In this document: positions 6,040-12,807 of the stretch, in pieces
Layout: each line of letters starts with the position of its first letter
How positions within the stretch are numbered: the stretch's first letter is position 1
From: an uncultured Peptococcaceae bacterium
GTDB taxonomy: Bacteria; Bacillota; Desulfotomaculia; Desulfotomaculales; Desulfallaceae
Direction: 5' to 3'
Length of the DNA: 12,807 nucleotides
NCBI GenBank assembly: GCA_913064925.1
Contig: CAJYBN010000069.1
Span: 1-12,807 of the forward strand
Position numbers and translations under genes: made by a program
Notes under the pieces: generated by a model
Seen by the model: only the letters and a program-made list of their open reading frames with translations
Told to the model about the DNA's origin: nothing
Database searches by the model: none

Positions 6040-6070
6040 TGTATATTTATACCGCGCGGGGCAAATTATA
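6040..6070 (+). promoter_or_regulatory. Candidate forespore (sigma-F/sigma-G) promoter of gpr
   Basis: TGTATA (6040-6045) is a good forespore -35, followed 15 nt later by GCAAATTATA (6061-6070), which agrees with most fixed positions of the sigma-F -10 (GGNRANANTR) and contains CAAATTA, one mismatch from the sigma-G -10. gpr is forespore-expressed in Bacillus, which supports this reading. It is not a sigma-A-like promoter. Confidence 0.45.
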
Positions 6071-6107
6071 TTAAAGAACGTCATACTGCCTGGGGAGAGT
6101 GATTTTT

Positions 6108-7058
6108 TTGGACAGCCGGTTTCTGCGCAGCATGGGTATTACCCTCGACCTGGCAGTTGAAGCCAGGGAAATTGTCAGGGGCGAAACCGGCCGGGAAATT
6201 CCCGGCGTGCGGGTGGAACGGGCTAATTACGATAACGCCGCGGTAACCACTGTGCACATTGAGGACGAAACTGCCCAATCCATTATGGGCAAGCCGGTCG
6301 GCAGATACACAACCATAGAAGCACCCGTCATCCGGGTGAATAACCAGCAGGCTCACCGGGAAGTGGCGGAAATCTTGGCAAAACACCTGACTATGCTTTT
6401 CAACCTGTCCATGGAAGACAGCGTGCTCATTGTGGGGCTGGGCAATTGGAACGCCACGCCGGACGCACTGGGCCCAAAAGTGGTGGACAAGTGCTTGGTG
6501 ACCCGCCACTTGTTCAAATATGCTCCCCAGGAGCTGCGGGGCGGCATGCGCCCGGTCAGCGCTCTGGCTCCCGGCGTGTTGGGTATCACGGGCATTGAAA
6601 CGGCGGAAATAGTTCGCGGCGTGGTGGAAAAAATACAGCCGAAACTGATTGTAGCCATCGACTCCCTGGCGGCGCGCAGCGTAGACCGTATCGCCACCAC
6701 CGTCCAGCTGGCGGATACCGGCATCAACCCCGGTTCCGGCATTGGCAACAGGCGGTCGGCTATTAACGAAGAAACCATGGGCGTGAAGGTAATTGCCATA
6801 GGAGTGCCCACCGTTGCCCACGCAGCCGTCATAGCACAAGACGCCATTGAGAAATACATACAAAGCACCGGCGGCAAACCCAAAGATGCCAGCAGAGCCA
6901 TCAGCAGCGTGCTGGAACCCTTCGGCGGTAATCTAACGGTAACTCCCAAGGAAATAGATACTTTAATTGAAGACGCCGCCAAAATCATATCCGGCGGCAT
7001 ATCCATGGCCCTGCACCCGGGTATCAAGCCCGAAGATTACGCTTATTACTTACATTGA
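6108..7058 (+). CDS. gpr: Germination protease GPR
   Basis: GPR is the atypical aspartic endopeptidase that starts degradation of the DNA-protecting small acid-soluble proteins when spores germinate. The product of 316 residues matches the family along its length: DLAVEAREIVRGETGREIPGV near the N-terminus, LIVGLGNWNATPDALGP (107-123), VTRHLFKY, RPVSALAPGVLGITGIET, and IVAIDSLAAR (181-190). The two catalytic aspartates of the Bacillus enzyme (D127, D193) correspond to D119 and D185, both shifted by 8. It is about 50 residues shorter than Bacillus GPR because of a missing insertion before the C-terminal part. TTG at 6108 was chosen because GGGGAG lies 10 nt upstream; GTG at 6099 would sit against the Shine-Dalgarno. 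Converges with the SASP gene. Confidence 0.95.
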   Translation: MDSRFLRSMGITLDLAVEAREIVRGETGREIPGVRVERANYDNAAVTTVHIEDETAQSIMGKPVGRYTTIEAPVIRVNNQQAHREVAEILAKHLTMLFNLSMEDSVLIVGLGNWNATPDALGPKVVDKCLVTRHLFKYAPQELRGGMRPVSALAPGVLGITGIETAEIVRGVVEKIQPKLIVAIDSLAARSVDRIATTVQLADTGINPGSGIGNRRSAINEETMGVKVIAIGVPTVAHAAVIAQDAIEKYIQSTGGKPKDASRAISSVLEPFGGNLTVTPKEIDTLIEDAAKIISGGISMALHPGIKPEDYAYYLH

Positions 7059-7069
7059 AAAACAATACA

Positions 7070-7095
7070 AACAAGCGGCATTAACACCGCTTGTT
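7070..7095. terminator. Shared hairpin between convergent gpr and SASP genes
   Basis: Perfect 9-bp stem AACAAGCGG / CCGCTTGTT with an 8-nt loop, 11 nt after the gpr stop. After it comes TTGGTTTAG on the plus strand and TTGTATTGTTTTT on the minus strand, so it can serve both genes and is better for the minus-strand SASP transcript. Confidence 0.6.
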
Positions 7096-7149
7096 GGTTT
7101 AGCTAGCCGAGCACCTGCTCGCGCCCGGCGGAAAATTTGTACTTTACCG

Positions 7150-7407
7150 CTAAGGAGTGGGATTCTGGTTGGTAACCTGCGGCGTGGGGGGTTGCTGTCC
7201 CTGCGCCAAGCTTTGCTCGTAAGCGGCAATCATTTTCCTGACCATGTTGCCGCCGATGGCGCCGTTCACCCGGGAAGGAAGATCGCCCATGTAGCCGCCC
7301 TGGGGAACCTGAATTCCCAGTTCCCGAGCCGTTTCCCACTTGAATTGCTCCATGGCCTGGGAAGCCTGCGGGATCAGCTTCCTGTTGGTCTTTTGTCCTT
7401 GAGCCAA
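7150..7407 (-). CDS. Small acid-soluble spore protein, alpha/beta type
   Basis: An 85-residue SASP that would coat DNA in the dormant spore and be broken down on germination. Family features: EQFKWETARELGI (20-31) covers the GPR cleavage region, with probable cut between A27 and R28; GGYMGDLPSRVNGAIGGNMVRKMIAAYEQ (37-65) holds the second conserved block, with GG and MV residues of the DNA-binding helices. The C-terminal 20 residues are a Q/P/T-rich tail (QGQQPPTPQVTNQNPTP) longer than in many SASPs. TTG at 7405-7407 was chosen since AAGGAGGTG stands 7-8 nt before it; the upstream GTG at 7416 is part of that Shine-Dalgarno. Faces gpr convergently. Confidence 0.93.
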   Translation of the reverse strand: MAQGQKTNRKLIPQASQAMEQFKWETARELGIQVPQGGYMGDLPSRVNGAIGGNMVRKMIAAYEQSLAQGQQPPTPQVTNQNPTP

Positions 7408-7427
7408 GCGTTTCACCTCCTTCTCGT

Positions 7428-7441
7428 CTAGTTGTAACTAG
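7428..7441. repeat. Perfect palindrome at the SASP transcription start
   Basis: CTAGTT-GT-AACTAG, 6-bp arms. It overlaps the first bases of the -10 box and covers the expected transcription start of the SASP gene. It could be an operator for a sporulation regulator or a small 5' mRNA hairpin; function is unknown. Confidence 0.5.
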
Positions 7442-7469
7442 TATTGTTTTTTTGCCTGCCGTTTATGTA
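7439..7469 (-). promoter_or_regulatory. Sigma-G-type promoter of the SASP gene
   Basis: On the minus strand: -35 TACATA (7464-7469), 18-nt spacer, -10 AATACTA (7439-7445). Compare sigma-G consensus TGMATA and CATACTA at 17-18 nt: one mismatch in each box. Forespore control is expected for an alpha/beta SASP. Confidence 0.65.
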
Positions 7470-7490
7470 GGTACATTTTGCCCCTGCACA

Positions 7491-7527
7491 AGGCAAAAAA
7501 CACCGCCGGGTGAAATAGACCCGGCGG
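7491..7527 (-). terminator. Orphan minus-strand intrinsic terminator
   Basis: Perfect 9-bp GC-rich stem CCGCCGGGT (7503-7511) / ACCCGGCGG (7519-7527) with a 7-nt loop. On the minus strand it is followed by TGTTTTTTGCC, a proper T tract; on the plus strand there is none. No minus-strand gene ends near it: the next upstream is the nicotinate phosphoribosyltransferase gene, ending at 7966 with its own hairpin, and rpmB in between is on the plus strand. It may insulate the SASP promoter or end an unannotated small RNA. Confidence 0.7.
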
Positions 7528-7585
7528 CTGCTTTGCTGCACAATTAATTAAACTTTTTATAAAAAACATATTAAACAATTGCTGA

Positions 7586-7635
7586 GTAAAATTTAAGTAG
7601 GTATCAGAAAGAGATGACCCCCCGAAAATAGAAAT
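7586..7635 (+). repeat. Dispersed 50-nt element, copy B (upstream of rpmB)
   Basis: Second copy of the element at 1786-1835 (44 of 50 identical). Here it reads on the plus strand toward rpmB, starting GTAAAATTTAAGTAGGTA and ending with the identical block CCCCCGAAAATAGAAAT (7619-7635). It ends 28 nt before the rpmB -35 box. Relative to its gene it has the same orientation and nearly the same distance as copy A. Confidence 0.75.
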
Positions 7636-7663
7636 AAAACATCTGCAAAAAATCTAGCTTTTC

Positions 7664-7692
7664 TTGCGCCAGATGTGTTGTTCTGTTAAAAT
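7664..7692 (+). promoter_or_regulatory. Sigma-A promoter of rpmB
   Basis: -35 TTGCGC (7664-7669), 17-nt spacer, -10 TAAAAT (7687-7692). Start of transcription near 7699, with the Shine-Dalgarno AGGAGG at 7711-7716. An inverted repeat ACATCTG / CAGATGT (7639-7645 and 7670-7676) spans the -35 box. Confidence 0.6.
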
Positions 7693-7724
7693 ATAAAAGT
7701 GTTGTTGCAGAGGAGGTGTTTACC

Positions 7725-7916
7725 TTGGCCAGGAAGTGCGCCATTTGCGGTAAAGGAATTTCCGTGGGCATGAAAGTCAGCCACTCCCATATCCGTACCA
7801 AAAAGGTGTGGGCGCCCAACCTGCAAAGGGTTAAAGCCAATATCAACGGTACTCCCCGCAGGATCATGGTTTGCACCAGGTGCCTTCGAAGCGGCAAAGT
7901 GCAGCGGGCTATATGA
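7725..7916 (+). CDS. rpmB: 50S ribosomal protein L28 (zinc-binding form)
   Basis: A 63-residue basic protein: ARKCAICGKGISVG at the start, VSHSHIRTKKVWAPNLQRV in the middle, and MVCTRCLRSGKVQRAI at the end, all characteristic of L28. Two Cys pairs (C5/C8 and C50/C53) make this the zinc-binding version. L28 is a large-subunit protein. TTG at 7725 has AGGAGG 8 nt upstream; GTG at 7716 overlaps that site and was rejected. Single-gene unit with promoter before and terminator after. Confidence 0.96.
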   Translation: MARKCAICGKGISVGMKVSHSHIRTKKVWAPNLQRVKANINGTPRRIMVCTRCLRSGKVQRAI

Positions 7917-7930
7917 AAATAACAACCTTA

Positions 7931-7959
7931 CAAAAGCGGCGCAAGCCGTTTTTGCTTTT
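7931..7959. terminator. Bidirectional terminator between rpmB and the rib operon
   Basis: Stem of 10 bp (7931-7940 with 7945-7954, one G-U pair) closed by a GCAA tetraloop, 14 nt after the rpmB stop. It is followed by CTTTTTATG on the plus strand. On the minus strand the flanking TTGTAAGGTTGTTATTTTC is moderately T-rich, so it can also end the rib transcript. Confidence 0.75.
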
Positions 7960-7965
7960 TATGTG

Positions 7966-9006
7966 TTATATAATTTTTTGTAGCCTGGGAGCCTCAGTAA
8001 GGCCGGGTATTCTACCACGCTTGGCCACCGGCCGGCCGTTAACCTCCTTGATATCCATGGTCATGTCTATGGGCGCAGCCCCGGAAATATAGCTGCCCAC
8101 CCCGAAAGCATCGGCGCCGGCGTCAATCAGCGGTGGTATGCGCTCGGGAGTAATGCCGCCGGAGACAAACACTTTGACTTGCGGGTAGCCGGCCTGCCGC
8201 AATCGCTCCTTTACCTCCCTTACCAGCCCAGGGGTCACGCCCCCTCGCTCGCTGGCCGTATCCAGCCTGACGCCCTCCAGCTTTTCGCCCAGTGCCTCCG
8301 CTACCCGGAGCGATTCCTCGGCCTCGTCCTTGAACGTATCTACCAGTATAATTACCGGCGCTTCGGGAGGCATGACCTGCTGGTATACGCGGGCCACCTC
8401 CACTGTGTCGCCCGCGATGAGCATTACCGCGTGGGGCACGGTGCCCAGGGGCTCCCGGCCGGCCAGCTTGGCCCCCAGTATGCAGCTAGCCCCGTCCGCT
8501 CCCCCTACTATGGCAGCCCTTTCCATCACCGGCGCCACTGCCGGGTGCACGTGGCGGGCACCAAAACAAACGACCCGCGCGCTCCCTGCCGCTTCCCGGC
8601 ATATTCTGGCCGCCGTGGCCCAGCCGCTGGAACTGGCCAACATGCCCAACAGGGCCGTTTCGTAAATACCGAAATCGTCGTAGACCCCGTGAATGCGCAT
8701 GACCACTTCCTTTTCCGTAAACGTAGAACCCTCGGGAAGTGCCCAAACCTGCACCGGCAAATGGGCCAGCAAGTTTTTGACCTCCTCCACACCCGCCAGC
8801 ACGCCCGCTTTCCCGGCAAATACCTCGGCCGTCACCGGCGTGCGGTCTAATCCCATGTGCCGCAGTAGTTCCCTAGTCCGTATAAAATATATGTCAGCAG
8901 TTAAACCGCGGTAAATTTCTTCCTGGGTGGCGGAAAACAGCCTCTGCCCGGGCTGAACCTTGAACGCCGCCACCTCTGCCAAACCTTGCAGCGTTTTTTT
9001 ATTCAT
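7966..9006 (-). CDS. Nicotinate phosphoribosyltransferase
   Basis: Nicotinate phosphoribosyltransferase converts nicotinic acid and PRPP, with ATP, to nicotinate mononucleotide, the entry step of NAD salvage. The 346-residue product is of the shorter bacterial/archaeal type. Visible features: TADIYFIRTRELL (36-48), GARHVHP (149-155), GGADGAS (168-174), GTVPHA (188-193, whose H192 fits the phosphorylated histidine position of the family), DTFKDE (223-228), GVRLDT (245-250), SGGI (282-285) and GVGSY (302-306), the last two lining the phosphate site of the barrel. ATG at 9004-9006 follows AAGGAGG on the minus strand. It starts 20 nt after ribH, so it is the last gene of the riboflavin operon. 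Quinolinate phosphoribosyltransferase is a related fold, but these motifs favour the nicotinate enzyme. Confidence 0.88.
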   Translation of the reverse strand: MNKKTLQGLAEVAAFKVQPGQRLFSATQEEIYRGLTADIYFIRTRELLRHMGLDRTPVTAEVFAGKAGVLAGVEEVKNLLAHLPVQVWALPEGSTFTEKEVVMRIHGVYDDFGIYETALLGMLASSSGWATAARICREAAGSARVVCFGARHVHPAVAPVMERAAIVGGADGASCILGAKLAGREPLGTVPHAVMLIAGDTVEVARVYQQVMPPEAPVIILVDTFKDEAEESLRVAEALGEKLEGVRLDTASERGGVTPGLVREVKERLRQAGYPQVKVFVSGGITPERIPPLIDAGADAFGVGSYISGAAPIDMTMDIKEVNGRPVAKRGRIPGLTEAPRLQKII

Positions 9007-9026
9007 ACCTGCCTCCTTGGGAAGTG

Positions 9027-9497
9027 CTAAGCATGCATTATCCGGATGAGGTTGGCCATTTCAATAGCCGCCATCGCAGCATCCCATCCCTTATTACCGG
9101 ACTTGGTACCCGCCCTTTCTATGGCTTGTTCAATGGTATCGGCGGTGATAATACCAAAAATTGTGGGTGTGCCCGTATCCAGCCCCACCTTGGCTATCCC
9201 CTTGGCCACCTCGGCAGCAACATAATCGAAATGCGGCGTGGCACCGCGTATAACCGCGCCCAGGCAGATAACCCCGTTATAACGTGCCGCATCCACCATG
9301 CGCCGGGCTACCAGCGGTATTTCGAAAGCACCGGGAACCCAGGCTACCTCGATGTCTTCATCGGCAACACCGTGGCGGTGCAGCGCGTCCAGCGCGCCGG
9401 ACAAAAGCTTTTGCGTGATAAACTCATTAAAACGCCCGACAACAATGCCGAATTTCAAGCCCTCCCCCACCAGGTGACCTTCATAATGCTTGACCAT
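9027..9497 (-). CDS. ribH: 6,7-dimethyl-8-ribityllumazine synthase
   Basis: RibH condenses 5-amino-6-ribitylaminouracil with 3,4-dihydroxy-2-butanone 4-phosphate to give lumazine, the riboflavin precursor; homologues form icosahedral or pentameric shells. The 156-residue product has FGIVVGRFNEFIT (16-28), VPGAFEIP (54-61), and GAVIRGATPHFDYV (80-93), with H89 at the catalytic position. ATG at 9495-9497 is preceded by GAGGAGAGG. It lies 48 nt behind ribBA and 20 nt ahead of the nicotinate phosphoribosyltransferase gene. Confidence 0.97.
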   Translation of the reverse strand: MVKHYEGHLVGEGLKFGIVVGRFNEFITQKLLSGALDALHRHGVADEDIEVAWVPGAFEIPLVARRMVDAARYNGVICLGAVIRGATPHFDYVAAEVAKGIAKVGLDTGTPTIFGIITADTIEQAIERAGTKSGNKGWDAAMAAIEMANLIRIMHA

Positions 9498-9545
9498 TTC
9501 ATCCTCTCCTCTGAAAGCTTTTTCCTTGCAGCAACGCCTTTTATC

Positions 9546-10751
<1,206 letters not shown>

Positions 10752-10794
10752 TCTTCTCATCCCTTCTCCCCGTTTTTATCGCGCAGCGTATTAA

Positions 10795-11457
10795 TTATAA
10801 AAAACCCCGCTCGGACAGCAATTCCATAGTTATGCCCCCGGCCTGCGGTTTTTCCCGCTCCCGCTGCCCGGCCGTTTCCAGCCACCATCCAACATACTTT
10901 CCGATCATGTCCGCCTCCAGGTTCACCCGGTCGCCGGGCTTTTTACCTCCTAATACCGTGGCGTCCGCCGTATGCGGTATCAACGACACCCGGAAAGTTT
11001 CTTCCGCCAGGTCAACCACCGTGAGGCTGGTGCCGTCAATGGCCACCGACCCTTTGGGTATGATGTAGTTCATCACCTGGGGAGGAGCGGCCACAGTAAT
11101 AAGGATGGCAATATCGCGCCTTTCCTTTTTTACTATGACTCCCACTCCGTCGATATGGCCGCTGACCAGGTGACCGCCCAGCCGGTCGCCGAGCCGCAAG
11201 GCCCGCTCCAAATTAACCCGGTCGCCGGGCTGCAGCTCGCCCAGGTTCGTCTTGGCCAGCGTTTCAGCCATCACGTCGGCTGTAAAAAACCCCGTTCCGC
11301 GGGAGGACACCGTCAGGCAAACGCCGTTTACGGCTATGCTGTCGCCCAGGCGCATATCCTCCATCACCAGGCTGGCGCCGATTTTCAGGTGCGCCGAATC
11401 CGCTCCGCGGCGCAGGGATATAACCTTGCCCTTTTCTTCTACCAAGCCGGTAAACAT
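10795..11457 (-). CDS. ribE: Riboflavin synthase, alpha chain
   Basis: Riboflavin synthase dismutates two lumazine molecules to riboflavin and recycled pyrimidine. The 220-residue product contains the usual internal duplication. Repeat 1 (about 1-97) starts MFTGLVEEKGKV and contains SIAVNGVCLTV; repeat 2 (about 98-200) has VSGHIDGVG and VAIDGTSLTV. The tail (YVGWWLETAGQREREKPQAGGITMELL) is slightly long and variable, as is common. ATG at 11455-11457 directly follows the ribD stop codon (TAAATG, no gap), so translation is probably coupled, with GGGGTGA inside the ribD end as the ribosome site. Confidence 0.97.
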   Translation of the reverse strand: MFTGLVEEKGKVISLRRGADSAHLKIGASLVMEDMRLGDSIAVNGVCLTVSSRGTGFFTADVMAETLAKTNLGELQPGDRVNLERALRLGDRLGGHLVSGHIDGVGVIVKKERRDIAILITVAAPPQVMNYIIPKGSVAIDGTSLTVVDLAEETFRVSLIPHTADATVLGGKKPGDRVNLEADMIGKYVGWWLETAGQREREKPQAGGITMELLSERGFL

Positions 11458-12570
11458 TTAATCACCCCGCCTTTGCACGTATCCCTCGAGGCAAATATCC
11501 TTACCGAAGCGCTGCCAGGTAATTTTTTCCACCGGCAGCGCGTCCCGGAGCGAGGCGGCGCCCTCGCCTCCCACCGGGCTCGGGGCAGCGGACCCGCCGA
11601 TTAACAGGGGCGCGATAAACCAGTAAACCTTGTCAACAAGGTTGCCCAGCACAAGGGAGCCGTTCACACGGGCGCCTCCCTCCACCAGTAAACTGGTTAT
11701 TTCCCGGCGGGCCAGCTCTCGCATCAAATTTCTCAAATCGACCATCCCGCCGCTGCCGGGCACCGTAATGATTTCGGCGCCGGCCTGCCGGAGCACGTGC
11801 ACCCTTTCCGGCGGCGCCTCGGGCAGCACGGCGATAATGGTGGGAGCTGCGGACGATTGAGTGAGCACGCGGGAATTGACCGGCGTCCTGGCCCGTGAAT
11901 CGACAATTACCCTGACCGGGTCCCTGCCCGCGCCTTCGGGCAACCTGGTGGTCAGCGAAGGGTTATCAGCCAGTACCGTGCCGATACCCACCAAAACGGC
12001 GTCATACCTGTCCCGCAGCCTGTGCACGTATTCCCTGGCCTCGGGGCCGGTGATCCACTTGGATTCCCCGGCAGCGGTGGCGATTTTGCCGTCCAGGCTC
12101 ATAGCTGTTTTTAAGGCCACAAAAGGCATGCCGGTGGTTATATACTTGATAAAAAACTCGTTCAGCCGCCGAGCCTCTTCCGCCATGAGGCCGCATTCCA
12201 CTTGCAAGCCTGAATCCTGCAAAATTTGCATGCCTTTACCGGCCACCAGCGGGTTTGGATCGGTCATAGCCATAACCACGCGCTTGATACCAGCCTGAAT
12301 AATGGCCTCGGTACACGGCCCGGTACGGCCGCGGTGGCAGCAGGGCTCCAGCGTAACGTACATGGTGGCTCCCCGCGCCAGTTCACCGGCCTCGCGCAGC
12401 GCATGCACCTCGGCATGCGGCGTGCCGGCCTTGGCATGGTACCCCCGGCCCACCACCTGCCCGTTTCGTACCACCACAGCCCCCACCATGGGGTTGGGGC
12501 TGGTGCGTCCCGCCGCACGGGCGGCCAGTTCCAGCGCCATCTGCATAAAATGCCTGTCCTTGTTGGGCAA
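11458..12570 (-). CDS. ribD: Bifunctional pyrimidine deaminase / reductase RibD
   Basis: RibD performs the deamination and side-chain reduction of the riboflavin pyrimidine intermediate. N-terminal cytidine-deaminase-like domain (1-145): HAEVHAL (52-58) with the zinc His and catalytic Glu, and PCCHRGRTGPC (76-86) giving zinc cysteines C77 and C86. C-terminal reductase domain (150-365): FVALKTAMSLDGKIAT, WITGPEAREYVHRLRDRYDAVLVGIGTV, and SLLVEGGARVNGSL. At 370 residues it is full length. The open frame reaches 12603, but an ATG at 12600 lies right at the terminator's T tract with no ribosome site. TTG at 12568-12570 has GAAGGTG 5 nt upstream and gives the family's usual length, so it is preferred. 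First gene of the operon, after the FMN riboswitch. Confidence 0.95.
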   Translation of the reverse strand: MPNKDRHFMQMALELAARAAGRTSPNPMVGAVVVRNGQVVGRGYHAKAGTPHAEVHALREAGELARGATMYVTLEPCCHRGRTGPCTEAIIQAGIKRVVMAMTDPNPLVAGKGMQILQDSGLQVECGLMAEEARRLNEFFIKYITTGMPFVALKTAMSLDGKIATAAGESKWITGPEAREYVHRLRDRYDAVLVGIGTVLADNPSLTTRLPEGAGRDPVRVIVDSRARTPVNSRVLTQSSAAPTIIAVLPEAPPERVHVLRQAGAEIITVPGSGGMVDLRNLMRELARREITSLLVEGGARVNGSLVLGNLVDKVYWFIAPLLIGGSAAPSPVGGEGAASLRDALPVEKITWQRFGKDICLEGYVQRRGD

Positions 12571-12601
12571 TTGTTCACCTTCTTTGCGTGCGCTCAACAT
12601 C

Positions 12602-12630
12602 AAAAAACCCTGAAGACAATCTCTTCAGGG
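12602..12630 (-). terminator. Riboswitch-controlled terminator before ribD
   Basis: On the minus strand CCCTGAAGA (12622-12630), 5-nt loop, TCTTCAGGG (12608-12616), then TTTTTT (12602-12607) and the ribD leader. It is a perfect 9-bp stem with U tract between the FMN aptamer and ribD, so it is the expression platform. Its 5' arm is also complementary over 8 nt (CCCTGAAG with CTTCAGGG) to the 5' edge of the aptamer, giving an antiterminator alternative. Confidence 0.9.
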
Positions 12631-12678
12631 CAATAATAACTCACCTGTCTTGCCTAAACGAGCAAGTATTAAACATGC

Positions 12679-12800
12679 AACCTTCTCCCATCCAGACTTT
12701 ACTGTCGGCCCCGGATTTACACCGGGTCAACCCTTGCGGGCTCGCGGGCTTGGAAATTCTCCTCACCGCCGGTACGGAATTTCACCAGTCCCTGAAGGTT
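12679..12800 (-). promoter_or_regulatory. FMN riboswitch (RFN element)
   Basis: On the minus strand the sequence follows the RFN consensus: GGTGAAATTCC, ACCGGCGGTGA, AGCCCGCGAGC and GGTGTAAATCC, then GCCGACAGTAAAGTC and GGATGGGAGAAGG. Stem P1 closes the aptamer: GAAGGTT on the plus strand at 12794-12800 pairs with AACCTTC at 12679-12685 (7 bp). FMN binding should stabilise P1 and allow the downstream terminator to form, so flavin shuts the operon off early. The operon promoter lies beyond the right edge of the window. Confidence 0.96.
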
Positions 12801-12807
12801 TATTTTT

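Noticed and set aside
6081..6863. A 260-codon minus-strand reading frame opposite gpr
   Set aside because: It is antisense to a well-conserved gene, has no recognisable motif and its composition (H, G, Q, A rich) is that of a shadow frame.
7464..7475. A possible third copy of the dispersed element (TATGTAGGTACA resembles TTAAGTAGGTAT)
   Set aside because: Only about 12 nt are similar and the rest of the element, including the CCCCCGAAAATAG block, is absent; part of it is also the -35 region of the SASP promoter.
8179..8850. A 223-codon plus-strand frame opposite the nicotinate phosphoribosyltransferase gene
   Set aside because: Shadow frame in GC-rich coding DNA; the minus-strand product has clear motifs.
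12598..12603. ATG/TTG start for ribD directly after the riboswitch terminator
   Set aside because: No Shine-Dalgarno fits between the T tract and these codons; the TTG at 12570 has one and gives normal protein length.

Overview
The window looks like chromosomal DNA of an endospore-forming Firmicute, most likely a Desulfotomaculum/Pelotomaculum-type clostridium (Peptococcaceae). This placement is an inference from gene content and order: yceD-rpmF-fapR-plsX, rsmD-coaD beside ylbJ, the germination protease gene gpr beside an alpha/beta-type SASP gene, and a FMN-riboswitch rib operon. Base composition is moderately GC-rich, promoters look like Gram-positive sigma-A, and TTG start codons are common (8 of 18 genes by Shine-Dalgarno placement).

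Layout. (1) 1-1760, minus strand: yceD-rpmF runs from a consensus sigma-A promoter and ends at a strong terminator. fapR-plsX follows, with its own promoter and a 19-bp palindrome that should be the FapR operator; plsX runs off the left edge. (2) 1963-2962, minus strand: a minimal nucleotidyltransferase plus HEPN-domain pair (MntA/HepT-like), coded with overlap. (3) 3101-4345, plus strand: sporulation membrane protein YlbJ. It converges on the minus-strand operon rsmD-coaD-coiled-coil gene (4405-5932). (4) 6108-7416: gpr (plus) converges on a SASP gene (minus), so the protease faces one of its likely substrates across a shared hairpin. (5) 7408-7724: about 320 bases without a gene, holding the SASP promoter, an orphan minus-strand terminator, a dispersed repeat and the rpmB promoter. 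rpmB (L28, plus) follows. (6) 7966-12807, minus strand: FMN riboswitch and terminator, then ribD-ribE-ribBA-ribH and a final gene for a nicotinate phosphoribosyltransferase.

How they work together. The left block joins ribosome supply (L32) to membrane-lipid synthesis and its malonyl-CoA-responsive regulator. The centre holds coenzyme A synthesis, 16S rRNA methylation and sporulation/germination functions. The right block is a complete riboflavin pathway from GTP and ribulose-5-phosphate, extended by a NAD-salvage enzyme.

Most unusual observation: a 50-nt element (44 of 50 identical, including a 17-nt identical block) occurs upstream of both ribosomal-protein transcription units, yceD-rpmF and rpmB. 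It has the same orientation relative to the gene and almost the same distance to the -35 box (26 and 28 nt). It may be a shared control element or the remnant of a mobile element; sequence alone does not decide.
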